Under the pieces are notes generated by a model. The model made no database searches and was not told the origin of the DNA. It saw only the letters and a list, made by a program, of their open reading frames with translations. 64,000 bases of DNA from Vibrio tubiashii (GTDB taxonomy: Bacteria; Pseudomonadota; Gammaproteobacteria; Enterobacterales; Vibrionaceae). The DNA is taken from positions 1 to 64,000 of the forward strand of contig JRWQ01000002.1 in NCBI GenBank assembly GCA_000775715.1, given 5' to 3'. This document shows, piece after piece, positions 32,607-42,177 of the stretch (positions are counted from its first letter, which is position 1; each line of letters starts with the position of its first letter). A program made the position numbers and the translations under genes.

Positions 32607-33656
32607 TTAATCTTCGATTTCGCCTTCGTCTTCTTCTAATTCAGAAATGACGTCTTTACCAAGGAAAGCGATATCCGTTTTGACCACATCTGGTCGTTTA
32701 ATTTCTTCTGATACTTGGACGGCTAGTTTGTCACCAGAGCGGCCCATTTTCACCCGATAGGTTGGCAACTCTTCGACAAACATCACTGCGTGTTCTGGCA
32801 TTTCAACTGGGATGATGTCACCAGGCTGGAGCTCCATTAAATCACGTAATGAGATATCTTGCTCGAGCAGATCAACCCGGAAGTTAACTGGCACATCCAT
32901 GATCTCTTCACGCAGAGCGGTACTCCAACGAACGTCTGTTTCCATCTTATCTGACTGAACGCCCGCATCCAAAAGTTCACGGATAGGTTCAACCATTGAG
33001 TAAGGCATAACCACATGGAAGTCACCGCCACCGCCATCCACTTCAATGTGGAATGAGCTCACTACGATAACCTCTGTCGGGCTGACGATGTTCGCCATAC
33101 TTGGGTTTACTTCCGAGTCTAAGTACTCAAACTCAACCCCCATCACTGGAGACCAAGCTTCTTTGTAGTCTTCGAAAACAATCTTAAGCAGCAACTGAAC
33201 AATTCGGCGCTCGGTTGGCGTAAATTCCCGACCTTCGATACGCGCGTGGAAACGACCATCACCACCGAAAAAGTTCTCTACCAAGATAAAGACCAAACGC
33301 GCTTCCATGGTGATCAGCGCAGTGCCTTTAAGCGGTCTAAAGCGCACCATGTTCAAGCTGGTTGGTACGTACAGGGTGTTTTGGTACTCACCAAACTTCA
33401 TCATCTGTACGCCATTGATAGAGACCTCTGCCGTTTTGCGCAGCATGTTAAACAAACTAATGCGCATATGGCGAGCAAAACGCTCGTTAATCAGCTCGAG
33501 GGTCGGCATTCGACCACGAACAATACGATCTTGCGATGAGAAGTCGAAGTCTACCGCGCTAGAGTCGGAGACTATCTCGTCATCATCGGCCTCATCAACG
33601 TCATCGACACCATGTAAGAGAGCATCAATCTCATCTTGGCTTAATAGATCAGTCAC
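32607..33656 (-). CDS. fliM: Flagellar motor switch protein FliM
   Basis: 349 residues. The N-terminal CheY-P binding peptide MTDLLSQDEIDALLHGV is intact, followed by an acidic linker, a CheC-like middle domain (about 48-240) and a C-terminal SpoA domain (about 258-335) that contacts FliN. The conserved GGEG-like motif is here FFGGDGRFH near residue 129. FliM sets rotation direction on CheY-P binding. It lies 7 bp after fliL. Confidence 0.97.
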   Translation of the reverse strand: MTDLLSQDEIDALLHGVDDVDEADDDEIVSDSSAVDFDFSSQDRIVRGRMPTLELINERFARHMRISLFNMLRKTAEVSINGVQMMKFGEYQNTLYVPTSLNMVRFRPLKGTALITMEARLVFILVENFFGGDGRFHARIEGREFTPTERRIVQLLLKIVFEDYKEAWSPVMGVEFEYLDSEVNPSMANIVSPTEVIVVSSFHIEVDGGGGDFHVVMPYSMVEPIRELLDAGVQSDKMETDVRWSTALREEIMDVPVNFRVDLLEQDISLRDLMELQPGDIIPVEMPEHAVMFVEELPTYRVKMGRSGDKLAVQVSEEIKRPDVVKTDIAFLGKDVISELEEDEGEIED

Positions 33657-33663
33657 TCGTCAC

Positions 33664-34161
33664 CTATTGCATTACAAAGTCAGTAAACAGCACGCGTTCA
33701 ATCACAGGCTGGCCTACCGCTCGATTCAAACTGGCTTTAATGTCATCGGTTGCTTTTTCACGTAGCTCAACACGACCATTTGCGGTTCTTAATTGATCAA
33801 CCGTAGCCGAAGCAAACGTACTTAGCAGCGAACTTTCAATCAAGGGTGAGTGATAGCGAGCTAAGTTTTCGTTCTCTGTGCCACGAACCATTAGTTGGAC
33901 TTTTATCTGCACCAAACGGTCTTTCTTGTCGCCAGTTACGTTAAACAAGAAAGGTTGTGCGATATTAACGTAAGCGACTGGATCTGTTGGCAGAGCAGCT
34001 TGTTGCTGCATCGTGTCTTGCCCTTCAGCTTCGTCGTCGGAGCCCATCAAGAAGAAAGCTGCACCGCCGCCGCCCGCTAGCAACACAACGACCGCAATAA
34101 TAATGATCAGTAGCTTGCTTTTTCCCTTGGGTGCTTCAGTTTCTAATTCTTCATCAGCCAT
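33664..34161 (-). CDS. fliL: Flagellar basal body-associated protein FliL
   Basis: 165 residues. A short charged cytoplasmic tail (MADEELETEAPKGKSK) precedes one membrane span (about 17-40, LLIIIIAVVVLLAGGGGAAFFLM). The periplasmic stomatin-like FliL domain follows, ending with AVGQPVIERVLFTDFVMQ. FliL rings surround stator units and increase torque, with a known stator role in polar flagella of Vibrio alginolyticus. It follows fliK and precedes fliM. Confidence 0.96.
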   Translation of the reverse strand: MADEELETEAPKGKSKLLIIIIAVVVLLAGGGGAAFFLMGSDDEAEGQDTMQQQAALPTDPVAYVNIAQPFLFNVTGDKKDRLVQIKVQLMVRGTENENLARYHSPLIESSLLSTFASATVDQLRTANGRVELREKATDDIKASLNRAVGQPVIERVLFTDFVMQ

Positions 34162-34196
34162 AACTTAACGTTCTCTAATCTTTTGTTTTTAACAGT

Positions 34197-36227
34197 TTAA
34201 GCGTAATAACTAATTCCATCACGCTTTGATGCGACATTCAAATCAAGATTGATGTCTGGTTCAAGGTTTTCCTCACCAGAGAAGCCCTGATTGCCGCCTC
34301 CTTGACCATTCTGGCCTTGTCCGCCCTCTGCATAGCGCCTTTGCTGTTGACCAGACGCCTGCTGTTGAACTGAACTTTCACCTAACTGAACACCCTGCTG
34401 AGCGAGCATCTCGCGCAGCCTTGGCATGGATTGTTCAATCACATCACGCGCTTGCTGGTTAGCCACCGTAAAGTGAACTGTTGCCGCATCACCATTCATA
34501 TTCATTCGAATCTGCATTCGACCAAGCTCTGGCGGATCGAGGCGAATATCGATGTTCTTCAGGTTTTTCGACATCATCATTTGAACACGTTCAGCGAGTT
34601 GCTCACCAGCCATCTCTCGATTGAGTTGCAATGGCGGCTGTGCTGCCTGTTCCGCTCTTACTTGACCCAATGCACCTGGCCCTTGTTGGCCTGAAGCTTG
34701 AGCCAGTTGCTGAGCAAAACCATTACTCGATTCTGTGCCAGGTTGCTGTCCCTCTTTCTTGCCAGCCAGTTGACCAAGGCTATGCGCTGCTTTGGCGCCC
34801 ATCGCCGCTTTTAGCACCGCTTGATCTTGAACTACCGCGCCATTTTGCGCCACCGCAACTTGCTGCATCTGCAGAGCGGATAGATCACTTGGCATAGTCG
34901 GCGTAACGACTTGCTGCTGAAGCGCTTGTGCCATTGGTGCCTGGGTTTGCTGGCTAACAATCGCTTGATGAACAGAGTGAGCAACTGGCGCTTGCTGAGG
35001 TTTAGGTTGCACATCAGCTTTAGGCGCAGCGTCATCTTTGACTTGACCTTCTGATGCTGCCCACGGAATTGCACCCGCTGCAACAGTAGTGCCCGCAGCA
35101 ACGGCTGTTGGGTCTAACTCCACTTGCCCTTCAAGTTCAGAAACACTGGTAACGACCGTACTGGTAGCCATAGGCGCTATAATCTGGCTAGATTCTACGC
35201 TAACTTTTTCGTCTGTCGCCTTAGTGGCGATTGCGGCAGCAGAGCCCCCAAGCACAGCGGCACTTGCAACTATAGCGTTCTCTTCTGCTTGAGAAGACGA
35301 TTTATCATCAACTAGGTTAGCTTCAGAGTCGCGGCTAACGACCACTTCATCACTCACGACTGTTTGAGATTTATCGCTTACAACTGCTTTAGCGTCCACA
35401 ACTTGTTCAATTTCTTCGTCAATACTTACAGTCGCAGCACCCACCTCTGCTACTGTTGATTTTTCAACTTGTTTATCAACAAGTTGGCTAGCTTGAGTAT
35501 GAGTTGTAGCTTGTTGCACATCAGATGTGTCGATGAAACGTTCAGCCGAAGCAGGGACCTCCACCTCTTCACCTTCACTTGAAGTCACCACAACTTTTGG
35601 GCTTGAGGCTGCTTGGTTTGCTTTTGGCTGTGCATTTTGTTGCAACAATTCGCCCTCTTGTTGCGACTCAGATGCAACCTTTAGCGATGCTGGCGTTTTA
35701 CTCTCAGCAACTTTACTCTCTCTTTGTTCAACAGGTTTGACATTCTCATCAACCACTTCATGTTGTGGCAACTGTTTGCCGTCTTTAGGTTGCAGTGCTT
35801 TGTTAGAGTGATCCAGTCGCTGCAAAACTTCATCATTTTCCGAAACAATTTTTTCCGCCGATTTTGACGATTTCGCTTCAGATTCATCGACATTCACTTC
35901 GCCTACTTTTGTCGATTTTTCCGCCTTACCAGGCTCATCATCTGACGAGAGAAGCTCATCGGTACTTTGACCTTCCGTTACTGAAGTCTTAACACTCTTA
36001 GTTTCAACGTCACCTTCAACGGTAACCTCTTCACCATCCGCATTGGTTTTAATTTGGCGTGCATCGACTTTGGCTTCCGGTTTCGCCTCAGAGCTACCTT
36101 CCCCCTTAATCAGCGCTGTTAGTTTGGAGAAAAAGCCTCCTGACTCTGTTGATTCAGAGATCGCTTCACCACTTGCTGCTGGGGTCGCTTTAGGACTTTC
36201 CGATACCGATGATAAATTGATATTCAT
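34197..36227 (-). CDS. fliK: Flagellar hook-length control protein FliK
   Basis: 676 residues, long for FliK. The N-terminal 500 residues are low complexity, rich in Glu, Ser, Ala, Gln and Val, and form the extended ruler. The conserved C-terminal Flg_hook domain (about 545-625) contains IDIRLDPPELGRMQIRMNMNGDAATVHFTV and PRLREMLAQQGVQLGES. A Gln/Gly-rich tail ends the protein. FliK measures the hook and triggers the FlhB specificity switch. A sigma-54 type promoter lies 85 bp upstream of the start, so fliK probably begins its own unit. Confidence 0.94.
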   Translation of the reverse strand: MNINLSSVSESPKATPAASGEAISESTESGGFFSKLTALIKGEGSSEAKPEAKVDARQIKTNADGEEVTVEGDVETKSVKTSVTEGQSTDELLSSDDEPGKAEKSTKVGEVNVDESEAKSSKSAEKIVSENDEVLQRLDHSNKALQPKDGKQLPQHEVVDENVKPVEQRESKVAESKTPASLKVASESQQEGELLQQNAQPKANQAASSPKVVVTSSEGEEVEVPASAERFIDTSDVQQATTHTQASQLVDKQVEKSTVAEVGAATVSIDEEIEQVVDAKAVVSDKSQTVVSDEVVVSRDSEANLVDDKSSSQAEENAIVASAAVLGGSAAAIATKATDEKVSVESSQIIAPMATSTVVTSVSELEGQVELDPTAVAAGTTVAAGAIPWAASEGQVKDDAAPKADVQPKPQQAPVAHSVHQAIVSQQTQAPMAQALQQQVVTPTMPSDLSALQMQQVAVAQNGAVVQDQAVLKAAMGAKAAHSLGQLAGKKEGQQPGTESSNGFAQQLAQASGQQGPGALGQVRAEQAAQPPLQLNREMAGEQLAERVQMMMSKNLKNIDIRLDPPELGRMQIRMNMNGDAATVHFTVANQQARDVIEQSMPRLREMLAQQGVQLGESSVQQQASGQQQRRYAEGGQGQNGQGGGNQGFSGEENLEPDINLDLNVASKRDGISYYA

Positions 36228-36311
36228 ACCAGGTTCACTCTAAGTTTCTTACCGCAGTTTCAGGCAAGGCGGCAAGATGCCAATTGGATTGCATACATTT
36301 TTTATTGCATC

Positions 36312-36327
36312 TGCAATAATTACGCCA
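36312..36327 (-). promoter_or_regulatory. Sigma-54 (-24/-12) promoter upstream of fliK
   Basis: TGGCGTAATTATTGCA on the minus strand fits the consensus TGGCACGNNNNTTGCA, with GG and GC at the correct 10-nt spacing. It lies 85 bp before the fliK ATG, in the only sizeable gap between fliJ and flhB. FlrC is the expected activator from known Vibrio regulation. Confidence 0.75.
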
Positions 36328-36367
36328 ATTACAGTGAATTAAGGGCTAATAGCTTAAAGCTGTGAAA

Positions 36368-36808
36368 CTAGTTCAAGCTTCGACGTGAGAATTGAAGGGT
36401 AGAGAACTCATCCATCTGCTTCTGCTCTCGGATATTTTGTAGGCGCTCTTTCTCAGCCTGCTTTTTCTCAATCATCCACTCGTAAGAGCGTCGCTGTTTA
36501 CGACTGTCTAGCCAGTTTTGCTCACACCCGTCCACTTGGCTTTTGAAATGAGATTCCGCTTGTTTCTGCTTTGCTAGAGTTTCATCTAAAGTGGTTAAAA
36601 ATCGATTGAGATGCGAATACTCGCTAGCGGTTAAACCTTGCTGACCTCGATCAATCAGTTGCTGACAGTAATCCAGTCGGTACTTCTCTATCTGTTCGAG
36701 CTGCTGGTAGTAACCTTCCAACTCTGTTCGTGCTTGGTTAAGCGCCAATACTGCTTGGTTTTCGCGCTCTTTGGCTTGCTCTAATAAAAACTCTAACGCG
36801 TTATCCAT
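36368..36808 (-). CDS. fliJ: Flagellar export chaperone FliJ
   Basis: 146 residues, almost entirely helical and charged, forming an antiparallel coiled coil. It starts MDNALEFLLEQAKERENQAVLALNQARTELEGYYQQLEQ and ends EFSTLQFSRRSLN. FliJ inserts into the FliI hexamer like the gamma subunit of F1-ATPase and escorts export chaperones. It is 6 bp after fliI. Sequence conservation is low across FliJ, so position supports the call strongly. Confidence 0.93.
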   Translation of the reverse strand: MDNALEFLLEQAKERENQAVLALNQARTELEGYYQQLEQIEKYRLDYCQQLIDRGQQGLTASEYSHLNRFLTTLDETLAKQKQAESHFKSQVDGCEQNWLDSRKQRRSYEWMIEKKQAEKERLQNIREQKQMDEFSTLQFSRRSLN

Positions 36809-36814
36809 AGCCTA

Positions 36815-38137
36815 TTACTCACCTTGCAGCAATCCGCTGAGCATATTGATACACATGTCATACGGCACTGTCTCTTTCATCGTCTGTTGCAAATAGCTGT
36901 CCAGTTTTGGCTTAAGAGTAAAGGCACCATCGATAGCAGGATCGGTTCCCGGTTTATAAGCACCAATTGATACCAAATCTTGGTTTTTACGACAGATAGA
37001 AAGCACTTGGCGTACGGCTTTGGACATAAGCACATGCTGTTCAGAAGTAATCTGAGGCATTACACGACTAACCGACTTCTCAACGTCGATAGCAGGATAG
37101 TGACCTGCATCCGCCATCTCACGTGACAGGACGACGTGACCATCGAGGATCGCACGCGATGCATCAGCGATAGGGTCTTGTAAATCATCCCCTTCGGTCA
37201 ATACGGTAAAGAAAGCGGTAATTGAACCCTGTTCTGGACTACCATTTCCGGCACGCTCCACGAGCGCTGGTAACTTAGCAAAGACTGAAGGCGGATAACC
37301 TTTCGTTGCGGGTGGCTCACCGACTGACAAGGCAATTTCACGCTGAGCTTGAGCAAAACGTGTGAGTGAGTCCATCAAGAGCAAGACATCCAAACCTTGA
37401 TCGCGAAAGTACTCGGCAATCGTCAGTGCGGTTTGACAGCCTTTCAAGCGCATTAGAGGTGATGAGTCAGCAGGCGCGGCAACCACTACCGAACGTTGAC
37501 GACCATCAACGCCCAAAATTTCTTCGATAAATTCCTTAACTTCGCGGCCACGCTCACCAATCAAGCCAACCACAACCACTTGAGCGGTCGTACCTCGAGT
37601 CATCATGCCCAAGGTCACCGACTTACCGACACCCGACCCGGCAAACAGACCAATACGCTGGCCTTTGCCGACAGTCAGCAAACCATTAATGGCTTTGATA
37701 CCCACATCAAGGGGTTCAGAAATAGGTTTACGCGCTAGTGGGTTTATCGGCTCAGCATTAAAAGAGGCGCGTTTTTCGGTATAGATAGGCCCAAGCCCAT
37801 CAAGTGGATTACCCACCCCATCAATCACACGACCAAGTAGCTCCATACCAACAGGTAATCCCGATTCACTGGTAAGTGGTGTTACCTTGGCGCCAGGGAG
37901 AACCCCCGTGATTTGCTCACTGGGCATAAGGTAGAGGCTTTCGCCTGAGAATCCGACCACTTCGGCTTCCATCTCGCCGTGCATGGTTTCCACTCTACAT
38001 AAACTGCCGATCGGCGCACGGCACCCCGTCGCTTCGAGGGTAAGCCCTACTACACGAACCAGTTTACCTGCCGCCACAGGGCGACAAGTTAATCCTTGAG
38101 TTTTATATTGAGAAAGACGTTCGGCAAGGGCAAGCAC
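36815..38137 (-). CDS. fliI: Flagellum-specific ATPase FliI
   Basis: 440 residues from a GTG start that overlaps the fliH stop by one base (TAGTG). It has an F1-beta-like fold with the Walker A motif GSGVGKS at 167-173, Walker B-like [20 protein letters not shown] near 255-275, and a [11 protein letters not shown] lead. FliI powers or assists unfolding of export substrates. It is flanked by fliH, its regulator, and fliJ, its stalk, an intact cassette. Confidence 0.97.
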   Translation of the reverse strand: MLALAERLSQYKTQGLTCRPVAAGKLVRVVGLTLEATGCRAPIGSLCRVETMHGEMEAEVVGFSGESLYLMPSEQITGVLPGAKVTPLTSESGLPVGMELLGRVIDGVGNPLDGLGPIYTEKRASFNAEPINPLARKPISEPLDVGIKAINGLLTVGKGQRIGLFAGSGVGKSVTLGMMTRGTTAQVVVVGLIGERGREVKEFIEEILGVDGRQRSVVVAAPADSSPLMRLKGCQTALTIAEYFRDQGLDVLLLMDSLTRFAQAQREIALSVGEPPATKGYPPSVFAKLPALVERAGNGSPEQGSITAFFTVLTEGDDLQDPIADASRAILDGHVVLSREMADAGHYPAIDVEKSVSRVMPQITSEQHVLMSKAVRQVLSICRKNQDLVSIGAYKPGTDPAIDGAFTLKPKLDSYLQQTMKETVPYDMCINMLSGLLQGE

Positions 38138-38937
38138 TACTCACCACCTTGGTGACGGTTCACCCCACAAAAGCTTTGGATCACGCTACGAATACGATCT
38201 TCCATACGGTAGTTAACACTCGACTCACCTGCTTCAATTTGTACATCACCACGGTTTAACGCAGGCTCTGCCATAAGAGTCCAATTGCGGAACTCAAGCT
38301 CTTCCGCGCCATAGGATGAACGGATAATCTCAACATCATCTGGATGAAGTTTAAGTGTGATGGCATGACCTGCAATGGGTAGTGACTCTACCGACTGCTT
38401 GATGGTATCTAGGATAACTTGCGGATTGGTTTGTACTTCAACATGGACCACCTCTTTGACCATGGTCAGCACCATATCGACCAACTGTTTTTCAACCTGT
38501 GCATTCATCAACTCAAGTGGCTGAGCAAACTGGTTGGCTAAGTTTACAAAGGTTTGAACCTGCTGCTGGATAAACTCTTGACCCGCAGCAACACCTTCAA
38601 TTTTTCCTGCTTCTAGACCCTCTTGATGGCCTTCTTGCGTTCCTTGTTCTTTACCTTTTTCGTAACCTTGCTTGAAGCCAGCTTCTTGTCCTTGATGGAG
38701 ACCTTCCTGATAAGCTTGCTGCTTAATCAGTTCTATCTCTTCTTGAGTCAGTTCTTTAGGTGCTTCTTCTTCGACAGGCTCATCAATCGGCATCCAACTC
38801 GGGTCATAGTTCATCGCCGTCTCTTTCGCCTGTTTATGAGTCTCTGCGGTATAGTCAGGCATACCCCAGCGCTCTGGCTTTTCCACCAGCTCATCATTAT
38901 CCAGACGTAAAAAACCGCGTTTCCTTTCCAAAGACAT
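38137..38937 (-). CDS. fliH: Flagellar assembly protein FliH
   Basis: 266 residues. A charged N-terminal part with a Glu/Lys/Gln-rich helix (about 65-120) shows repeated glycines every four residues ([27 protein letters not shown]), the GxxxG repeat typical of FliH dimers. A C-terminal domain of the V-ATPase E-subunit type follows (about 140-255). FliH binds FliI and anchors it to FliN. It is coupled to fliI by a one-base overlap. Confidence 0.95.
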   Translation of the reverse strand: MSLERKRGFLRLDNDELVEKPERWGMPDYTAETHKQAKETAMNYDPSWMPIDEPVEEEAPKELTQEEIELIKQQAYQEGLHQGQEAGFKQGYEKGKEQGTQEGHQEGLEAGKIEGVAAGQEFIQQQVQTFVNLANQFAQPLELMNAQVEKQLVDMVLTMVKEVVHVEVQTNPQVILDTIKQSVESLPIAGHAITLKLHPDDVEIIRSSYGAEELEFRNWTLMAEPALNRGDVQIEAGESSVNYRMEDRIRSVIQSFCGVNRHQGGE

Positions 38938-38957
38938 AGATACCTTGCTTAATTAGG

Positions 38958-40013
38958 TTATAGGAACTCGTCAGCACCGCCGCCTAGCATAATCTCACCA
39001 GAGTCAGCCATGCGTCGTGCGATTGCCAGAACTTCTTTCTGCGCTGCTTCAACGTCAGAAACTTTGATTGGCGGCATCGCTTCAAGGTCGTCGCGCATCA
39101 TCTCAGCTGCACGTTTAGACATGTTCTTGAAGATCTTCTCACGGAGAGCATCGTCAGCACCTTTAAGTGCACGTTGCAACGCGTCTTGAGGAACATCACG
39201 CAGCAATTTCTGAATACCCTGGTCGTCGACTTCGATAAGGTTCTCGAATACAAACATAAGATCTTGAATTTGAGTCGCCATGTCTTCGTCTTGATCGCGG
39301 ATTTGCTCCATCAAGATGCCTTCGACATTGTTGTCCATGTAGTTCATGATCTCTGCCGCTGCCTTCAGGCCGCCAATCTTGGCCGCTTGAGCACCCGCTT
39401 GACCTGCGAACTGCTTCTCCATAATTTCATTCAACTCAGCCAGTGCCGATGGTTGAACTTCCTCTAGGTTAGCAATACGCATCATCAGATCTAAACGGTC
39501 TCGCTCAGCAAACTGATTAAGGATTTCCGCCGACTGATCCGGCTCTAGATACGACAGTACGATAGTTTGAATCTGAGGGTGTTCATTGATAATAATGCTG
39601 GCAACCTGACGTGGGTCCATCCATTTGAGTGAATCCAAGCCTTTCGAGCCTGTTCCCAAGAGGATTTGGTCAACCAAGTTGTTGGCTTTATCTTCACCAA
39701 GCGCAGCAACAAGAGCGTTACGCATAAAGTCTTCGCTGCCCATACCGATGTTGGTGTACTTCTGAATATCTTCCAAGAAGGCTCGGTGCACCGCACCCAC
39801 TTTCTCTTGGCTTAAGTCAGCGGCACGTGCCATTGCACTACCCACACGTTGAACCTGTTTCGGCTCTAAGTGACGAATGATGCCCGCGGCGTCTTCCTCA
39901 TTAAGGCTGAGCAAAAGAATCGCTGCGCGCTCCTCACCAGGGATCGATGCAATATCTACGGTGGTTTCTGCTAGTTCACCACCCTCTTGTTGTGGAACTA
40001 ATTCGTTAGGCAT
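38958..40013 (-). CDS. fliG: Flagellar motor switch protein FliG
   Basis: 351 residues. The N-terminal domain binds FliF, the middle domain contains the EHPQ motif (NEHPQIQTIVLSYL near 142-155), and the C-terminal torque domain carries the charged helix with LREKIFKNMSKRAAEMMRDDLE near 290-312, which contacts the stator. It overlaps the end of fliF by 8 bp. FliG drives rotation through PomA interaction in Na+-driven Vibrio motors. Confidence 0.97.
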   Translation of the reverse strand: MPNELVPQQEGGELAETTVDIASIPGEERAAILLLSLNEEDAAGIIRHLEPKQVQRVGSAMARAADLSQEKVGAVHRAFLEDIQKYTNIGMGSEDFMRNALVAALGEDKANNLVDQILLGTGSKGLDSLKWMDPRQVASIIINEHPQIQTIVLSYLEPDQSAEILNQFAERDRLDLMMRIANLEEVQPSALAELNEIMEKQFAGQAGAQAAKIGGLKAAAEIMNYMDNNVEGILMEQIRDQDEDMATQIQDLMFVFENLIEVDDQGIQKLLRDVPQDALQRALKGADDALREKIFKNMSKRAAEMMRDDLEAMPPIKVSDVEAAQKEVLAIARRMADSGEIMLGGGADEFL

Positions 40014-41754
40014 CTTGCATCCAATTCTTAACTACTTGCGCCGCTAGTTCAGGTTCATTGGCTACGAGTGCACGAACCGCCTTCAGCACATCTTCATCTT
40101 TGTGGAGGTTAGGCAAGTCAATACTTGAGCCAAACTCAAATAGCTCACCACCGTCTAGGTCACCGCCAATTAGGCTAGTCTCACCATCAGCACCAATTGG
40201 TAGTCCATCTGGTCCGTATAGTTGGTCTTCATCTTCATCAGACGCAGGGTTGAGGAGTTTCTTCATCGCTGGGCGTACAAGAACTAGTACTACCACGATA
40301 ATAACCAGAGCACTCGCGAACCAACGAATCCAGTCGTTAAAGTTAGGGTGTTCCCAAATTGGCACATCAGCCATCACTTCAACTTCAGGCTCGGCAAACT
40401 GCATACTCAACACATTCAGCAAATCACCACGCGCTTCACTGAATCCTACGGTACCAATCAGTAACTGCTTAATAGAGTTTAGTTCAGCTTCAGAAACTGG
40501 TTGGTAAGTCGTTTCACCGGTATCAGGGTTAACCATAGGACGGTTTTTAATCGCAACTGCGACCGTTTGACGGTTCACCACTCCAGTTTGACGACGTTCG
40601 TGGCTGATTGTCGTATCTAATTCAAAGTTTCGCGTCGCCTCTTTATGCACTGAGCCCTGACCTAGTGTCGTACCATCTTTCATTTGAGCGACGTCTTGTG
40701 GAATAGACGCATCCGCAGGAGGTTGGTTACTTAACGCCCCAGGCACACCCGCAACAACGTTACCATTGTTGTAGTCTTCTAAGGTGTACTCACTGCGTGT
40801 TGATGGTGTGTTCGGGTCAAAGCGTTTGCTTGTCTGCTCAACCGCACTGAAATCAAGCTGGATATCAACTTGAGCGGTGTAGTTGCCAAAACCTAAAATT
40901 GGGATAAGTACAGAGTCAATTTTGTCGCGCAGAGCTTGCTCTTGCTTGCGCTCTAGTTCATGTTCTTTACGACGCGCTGCTGATGCAGGATCTTGAGAAC
41001 CTGAGCTCAGTAGTCGTCCGTGTTGGTCAGTGACGGTAATTCGATTTGGCTTCATACCCGGCACAGCACTGGCAACCATATCTACGACAGAATCGACTTC
41101 TTCCTGTTTTAGATTGGCACCTGTTTTGAGTGTAAGGAACACTGACGCCGAAGCTTCTTGGTTGTGACGTACAAATACACTTTGCTTTGGCAACGCAAGC
41201 AGTACGCGAGCTTTGCGAACTTGCTTCATCGCTTCAATCGCTTTGGAAAGCTGACGTTCACGGCTCAGCTTTAGTCGCTCTTGCTCAAGACGCTGTGAAA
41301 CCCCGAAGCCCATATCTTGGAGCAGGATATCATCGCCCGCTTGTTTCTCACGATTAAGGCCCGCACGCACCATATCAAGCTTGAGAGAGTTGAACTCGCT
41401 GGCTGGTACTTGGATAGTATTGCCATCAAGTTTGTAGTCGATTTTTTGTTGATCTAGGTAGTCCAGAACAGGAATCAATTCTTCTGTTTCGTATACACCC
41501 AAAGGACGCATCTCTGGCTCTTTAACCCAGAAGAATAGCATCACAATCAGAGCCACACAGATAGAGATTGAAAGTACGAGTACGACTTGGCGCAGAAGGT
41601 CGAGGTCACCGACCGCCATATCGAATTTAGAACTGGATTTTTCATCTAAATCTGGGTTTTGAACTTCATTGTCCAAATCCGTTGTAGCCATCATAGTGCT
41701 ATCAGGCGCACCTTCGGTTACGGTCAAATCGGTTGATGTATTTTGCTCTGCCAC
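40006..41754 (-). CDS. fliF: Flagellar MS-ring protein FliF
   Basis: 582 residues. The N-terminal cytoplasmic tail of about 50 residues is followed by the first span (about 52-72, VLVLSISICVALIVMLFFWV), two ring-building periplasmic domains, an extended beta-collar segment rich in Asn/Pro/Thr, a second span (about 463-485, WIRWFASALVIIVVVLVLVRP), and a C-terminal FliG-binding tail ending LAAQVVKNWMQDA. It is the base on which the motor assembles. It starts 15 bp after fliE. Confidence 0.97.
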   Translation of the reverse strand: MAEQNTSTDLTVTEGAPDSTMMATTDLDNEVQNPDLDEKSSSKFDMAVGDLDLLRQVVLVLSISICVALIVMLFFWVKEPEMRPLGVYETEELIPVLDYLDQQKIDYKLDGNTIQVPASEFNSLKLDMVRAGLNREKQAGDDILLQDMGFGVSQRLEQERLKLSRERQLSKAIEAMKQVRKARVLLALPKQSVFVRHNQEASASVFLTLKTGANLKQEEVDSVVDMVASAVPGMKPNRITVTDQHGRLLSSGSQDPASAARRKEHELERKQEQALRDKIDSVLIPILGFGNYTAQVDIQLDFSAVEQTSKRFDPNTPSTRSEYTLEDYNNGNVVAGVPGALSNQPPADASIPQDVAQMKDGTTLGQGSVHKEATRNFELDTTISHERRQTGVVNRQTVAVAIKNRPMVNPDTGETTYQPVSEAELNSIKQLLIGTVGFSEARGDLLNVLSMQFAEPEVEVMADVPIWEHPNFNDWIRWFASALVIIVVVLVLVRPAMKKLLNPASDEDEDQLYGPDGLPIGADGETSLIGGDLDGGELFEFGSSIDLPNLHKDEDVLKAVRALVANEPELAAQVVKNWMQDA

Positions 41755-41769
41755 AGAAATTACCTAACT

Positions 41770-42081
41770 TTAAACTGGCATATTCATCAATTCTTTGTAC
41801 GACTCAACTAACTTATTGCGTACTTGAATTGTTGCTTCGAAGGCAACGCTAGATTTGTTTCTAGCGATCATGACATCAGACAGTGAAACGTCGGCATCGC
41901 CACGATCAAATCGCATCTGAAGGTCACTGGACGTTTTTGAAAGGCTGTTGACGTTGTTGATTGCATTGTTAAGCAGTTGACCAAAGTCAGCACCGACCGC
42001 TTGCCCTGTCGCAGGTGGTTTAGTGCCTGTGGCCTCAAACATCATAGCTTGCATTTCGCTTTGAAAACCGTCAACTCTCAT
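41770..42081 (-). CDS. fliE: Flagellar hook-basal body protein FliE
   Basis: 103 residues from the ATG at 42081. A GAGG box five bases before this ATG decides the start; a TTG at 42099 would add six residues but has no such site. The sequence MRVDGFQSEMQAMMFEATGT ... GADFGQLLNNAINNVNSLSK ... VSLSDVMIARNKSSVAFEATIQVRNKLVESYKELMNMPV is a complete FliE, the rod adaptor linking the MS ring and export gate to the rod. A sigma-54 type promoter lies 54-69 bp upstream. It heads fliEFGHIJ. Confidence 0.95.
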   Translation of the reverse strand: MRVDGFQSEMQAMMFEATGTKPPATGQAVGADFGQLLNNAINNVNSLSKTSSDLQMRFDRGDADVSLSDVMIARNKSSVAFEATIQVRNKLVESYKELMNMPV

Positions 42082-42134
42082 CAAAACCTCAGTAGTCAAC
42101 TCTTTGACTTAAATTAGTGTTAGTATACTAACGC

Positions 42135-42150
42135 TGCAATCATCGTGCCA
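42135..42150 (-). promoter_or_regulatory. Sigma-54 (-24/-12) promoter upstream of fliE
   Basis: TGGCACGATGATTGCA on the minus strand matches the sigma-54 consensus at every defined position (TGGCACG-N4-TTGCA). It lies between flrC and fliE, 54 bp before the fliE ATG. FlrC is the expected enhancer-binding activator. Confidence 0.9.
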
Positions 42151-42177
42151 CGTCAGTATGAATAGCAAGATAACACC

